Shown here piece after piece: positions 61,190-64,000 of a stretch of 64,000 nt of DNA; within the stretch, counting starts at the first letter, position 1, and each line of letters starts with the position of its first letter. The position numbers were made by a program, and so were the translations under genes. Source of the stretch: Zeugodacus cucurbitae (lineage: Eukaryota; Arthropoda; Insecta; Diptera; Tephritidae). The stretch is from positions 50,862,001 to 50,926,000 of the forward strand of contig NC_071671.1 in the NCBI RefSeq assembly GCF_028554725.1, read 5' to 3'. The notes under the pieces were generated by a model, which was given only the letters and a program-made list of their open reading frames with translations, was not told where the DNA came from and made no database searches.

Positions 61190-62045
61190 TTTATAAGAGT
61201 ATACAGCTACTGGCGTACGCCGATGATATCGATATCATTGGAAACAACATCCGCGCCGTTAGTTCTGCTTTTTCCCGCCTGGATAAGGAAGCGAAGCTAA
61301 TGGGTCTGGCGGTGAACGAGGACAAGACGAAATATCTCCTGTCATCAAACAAATAGTCAGGGCATTCGCGTCTTGGCTCCCTCGTCACTGTTGACAGTCA
61401 TAACTTTAAAGTTGTAGATAATTTCGTATACCTAGGAACCAGCATCAACACCGATAATAATGTCAGCCTTGATATCCAACGCAGAATCACTCTTGCCAAC
61501 AGGTGCTACTATGGACTGAGTTGGCTATTGAAAAGTAAAGTCCTCTCTCGACGAACAAAAACTAAACTCTACAAGTCCTTCATCAGTCCCGTCCTACTTT
61601 ATGGTGCAGAAGCGTGGCCGGTGTCAACATCCGATGAGACGGCACTAGGAGTTTTCGAGAAAAAGGTTTTGCGGAAGATTTATGGTCCCTTAAACATTGG
61701 CAATGGCGAATACCGCAGAAGATGGAATGATGAGCTGCATGTGTTGTTCGACGACATAGACATAGTCCAGCGAATTAAAAGACAGCGGCTACGCTGGCTA
61801 GGTCAGGTTGTTCGAATGGACGAAAGTGCCCCAGCTCTGAAATTGTTGATGCAGTACCCGCTATTGGAAGCCGAGGAAGAGGGAGACCTCCACTCCGATG
61901 GAGGGACCAGGTGGAGAAGGACCTGTCTTCACTTGGTATTACCAATTGGCGCCAAACTGTCAAAAGGAGAGATGCGTGGCGTGCTGTTGTGGACTCGGCT
62001 ATAACCGCGTAAGCGGTGTCTACGCCAGTCAAGAAGAAGAAGAAT
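61190..62045 (+). pseudogene. Non-LTR retrotransposon 3' half, copy 2 (YADD reverse transcriptase)
   Basis: It starts inside the reverse transcriptase palm: LLAYADDIDIIG, with YADD at 61216-61227, where the paired Asp residues bind metal. It continues AVNEDKTKYLLSS and then meets a stop (TAG near 61355). After a frame change come NFVYLGTSINTDNNVS, LYKSFISPVLLYGAEAW, VFEKKVLRKIYGP and QRLRWLGQVVRMDE, all usual for the region after LINE polymerases. A frameshift near 61880 breaks the last part. The 3' end has a hairpin at 62004-62017 (ACCGC, GTAA, GCGGT) and a GAAGAAGAAG tail. 5'-truncated. Confidence 0.8.
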
Positions 62046-62096
62046 AACGAAGAAAGGAAAACTGCATTTTGGTATAAAAATTCTTTCATATAAGTA

Positions 62097-62242
62097 CAGT
62101 TGAACTTCCCTAACTCTAATCACCATCCACAATCCACAAAAAAACTTCAGAGTTGGAGAGACTTCCGAGTTACGGGAGGTAATTTGTGTGAAATTTGCTT
62201 TCTATTGCCAATTCAAGGGTTCGAGTTATGGTAGTTCAACGG
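62097..62242. mobile_element. 146-bp pogo-like MITE
   Basis: The left end CAGTTGAACTTCCCTAACTC and the right end, read inversely, CCGTTGAACTACCATAACTC, are inverted termini with three or four differences. Both are flanked by TA. There is no coding sequence. Such short TA-flanked elements with CAGTTGAAC-type ends belong to the pogo/Tigger group of Tc1/mariner, moved in trans. Confidence 0.75.
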
Positions 62243-62289
62243 TATATATTTAGAAACTTATCTACTAAATGAGATGAAAAGTATTGGGT

Positions 62290-62815
62290 CTGCCCGAGAG
62301 ATAGCGCCACTTTCAAAATACCGGAACAAAACTATACACAAACACTGCACTTGAGATGTGACATCACATATTTAACAATTATCAAAATCGGACTATAAAT
62401 TTTCAAGACTCCAGATATCGAACAAGGGGACCTAAGTGTATGGGGCTAATGTAAAATCGGCAAATCATTCAGATATTTTTATATATCTTCTGTTGTTTCT
62501 TATTATAATATATCTCTGTGCCAAAAATGGGTGAAATCGGGTTATAACTTCCTCTATCATATACCTAATAATAGGGTTTTCGAACATCCGGTGAATCTTA
62601 TACCGTGAATGTGGGTTAATAAATGAGATTAAGTCAGCACATAGTCTTATAATGTAGCTTGCTTGTGAAAATGGTTGAAATCGGTTCAGGAATTATATAA
62701 AATACATATATAATAATTTTCGTTATTCTAATGGGTTTTATGCCGATACATAAATTAATTGGGAGAATATAAAATGCACGGTTACACCCTATCTTGGTCC
62801 TTTCTATCTTACTTT
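62290..62815 (-). repeat. Family B repeat, 5' part, copy 4
   Basis: The minus strand reads GGACCAAGATAGGGTGTAAC, then CGTGCATTTTATATTCTCCC and AGAATAACGAAAATTATTAT, and later AATTCCTGAACCGATTTCAA. Same order as the long copy, inverted. Confidence 0.6.
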
Positions 62816-63256
62816 TAACACTACTTTTACGGATGTTGATTATATAACTATTTTTATTTAACTGAAGTGAGCCGATAATGCGAAATGAAGGGGTCGAAGA
62901 TATTCAAGATTCCTTCAAGATACCTCTGCTGTTTTTTAGGATGGTAAAAAGTGAATTTCGGATTTTGTTAAACAATTCTTTACGGACGATTTCACGCCTA
63001 AGTACAGATTTGTTAAATTTCTTGGTAACCATACCAGCAAAAATTATGAAAAGTATTTAAAGATGACCACAATTACTAATAACTCTGGAAAATAAAATAA
63101 CAAAATGATTTTCAAGTATAAAATCTCGTTCTTTAAGTCAACAAGGATCCCGTCCTTTGTATAGAAATATAACTCTTAAATGCTTTTTGGCTGTTTTGTT
63201 TTACAATTCAGACCTTTCATTTCTAGAGCGTCTTTCTTCTAAAGAATAATGTATTT
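62816..63256. other. Intergenic DNA, nothing assigned
   Basis: AT-rich; no gene or repeat recognised. Confidence 0.5.
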
Positions 63257-63735
63257 GGTGTGTTAAACAATAACGGTAATTTTAGTTTTTTGAAAAATAT
63301 ATTTATTCATTCGTGTACTTTAATGTTGTCGCCTTTTAAATAATCTCAAACTATATAGCCATTGGCTCTTTCAACGATTTCTCGCATTTTTGTAAAACGA
63401 CGACTTTTTAAGGTTCCCTTTATTTTTGGAAATAGGAAAAAGTCACACGGAGTCGTAACTATTGGGAGGCTGTGGCATCGTTACAGTATTGTTTTTGGTC
63501 AAGAATTCACAAACAGGCAATAATGAAGTGTGAGTTCTTAACAAACAAAAAGCTAAGCTCATAAAAACTGGTCTAACTATTTGCGGCTGCTACAGACAAA
63601 TTAAGCAATGAATGCAGCTGACATGTTTAACGTACTTCAGGGGGATGTACTGATGTATATCAACATGATAATAAAAAAATGACAATTGGACTATCCAAAA
63701 CCGCAAAATTTTAAATTCCCGTTATTATTTTAAAT
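63257..63735 (-). mobile_element. Internally deleted mariner relic, copy 3
   Basis: The minus strand reads AGTCCAATTGTCA, a GCATTCATTGCTTAATTTG block, GTGAATTCTTGACCAAAAAC, AATACTGTAACGATGCCACA and GACTCCGTGTGACTTTTTCC (TPCDFF-like). The same blocks in the same order are in copies 1 and 2. A short insert lies near the 5' end. One end reads GGTGTGTTAAA at about 63258. Confidence 0.65.
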
Positions 63736-64000
63736 ATGTTTTCCAGAAATCCCCTAGGTTTACCATCACATATAGCAAACAGAAAAAAATATAATAAATC
63801 TTTTTAAATGAATGAAGTCCAAGGTCATTGAAAAGTTGATGTTTTCGTAGCATATCCGAGAGAATGAAACGAATTCTAACATTTTTTCTGTTTCTTCTCG
63901 TGAATATTAGGTTCATCGTGACCGATTTAAAATGTATGAGCTATATAAAGAACTATAAATTCAAAAGTTTAATTATATTTTAGTTTCCTATTATTTATGC

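Overview
The window reads as AT-rich nuclear DNA of a higher fly. Intron-split genes with short introns (65-68 bp) sit beside very long ones, the splice sites are insect-like, and CA, CATA and GTCT microsatellites are common. The dense load of Tc1/mariner, Helitron and non-LTR relics, and repeats with (CAA)n ends, recall tephritid fruit flies (Bactrocera, Zeugodacus, Ceratitis). The family-level placement is an inference from memory; no species call is made.

Two protein-coding genes can be supported. Gmer (GDP-L-fucose synthase) lies on + in four exons at 6231-7392 and encodes 320 residues with an intact SDR active site. Facing it on - is a gene of about 36 kb, most likely scarface (scaf), which encodes a secreted serine protease homologue. 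Its coding exons lie at 36379-36699, 21400-21570, 10033-10989, 9813-9967, 9479-9747 and 8840-9138. All five coding junctions keep frame and give 723 residues: signal peptide, three clip-like cysteine knots, a Pro/Gln-rich linker, and a trypsin-like domain whose catalytic His and Ser are replaced. A noncoding exon ends at 36760, and a candidate first exon with a TATA box lies at about 44.24-44.37 kb. The two genes converge between about 7.4 and 8.8 kb.

The remainder is intron or intergenic DNA rich in mobile-element debris. From 1.2 to 5 kb there is a Tc1 relic split by a LINE piece that carries a 2A-like motif and a zinc finger, a hairpin-ended repeat (family A), and a Tc1-type element with several repeated sites in its inverted ends. 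The scaf introns hold (CAA)n-tailed repeats (family C), a Helitron, a 440-bp pentanucleotide array, a 1.44-kb repeat with hairpin and inverted ends (family B), a mariner relic and tandem duplications. From 45 to 64 kb I see no conventional gene. That part holds mariner and Tc1 relics, two copies of one LINE, another LINE 3' end, a 146-bp pogo-like MITE, more family B and C copies, and a 1.3-kb foldback element at 50368-51661 whose centre encodes a small two-CxxC protein.

The two host genes have no obvious shared pathway: Gmer makes GDP-fucose for glycosylation, and scaf should act outside the cell. The foldback element is the best candidate for something undescribed.
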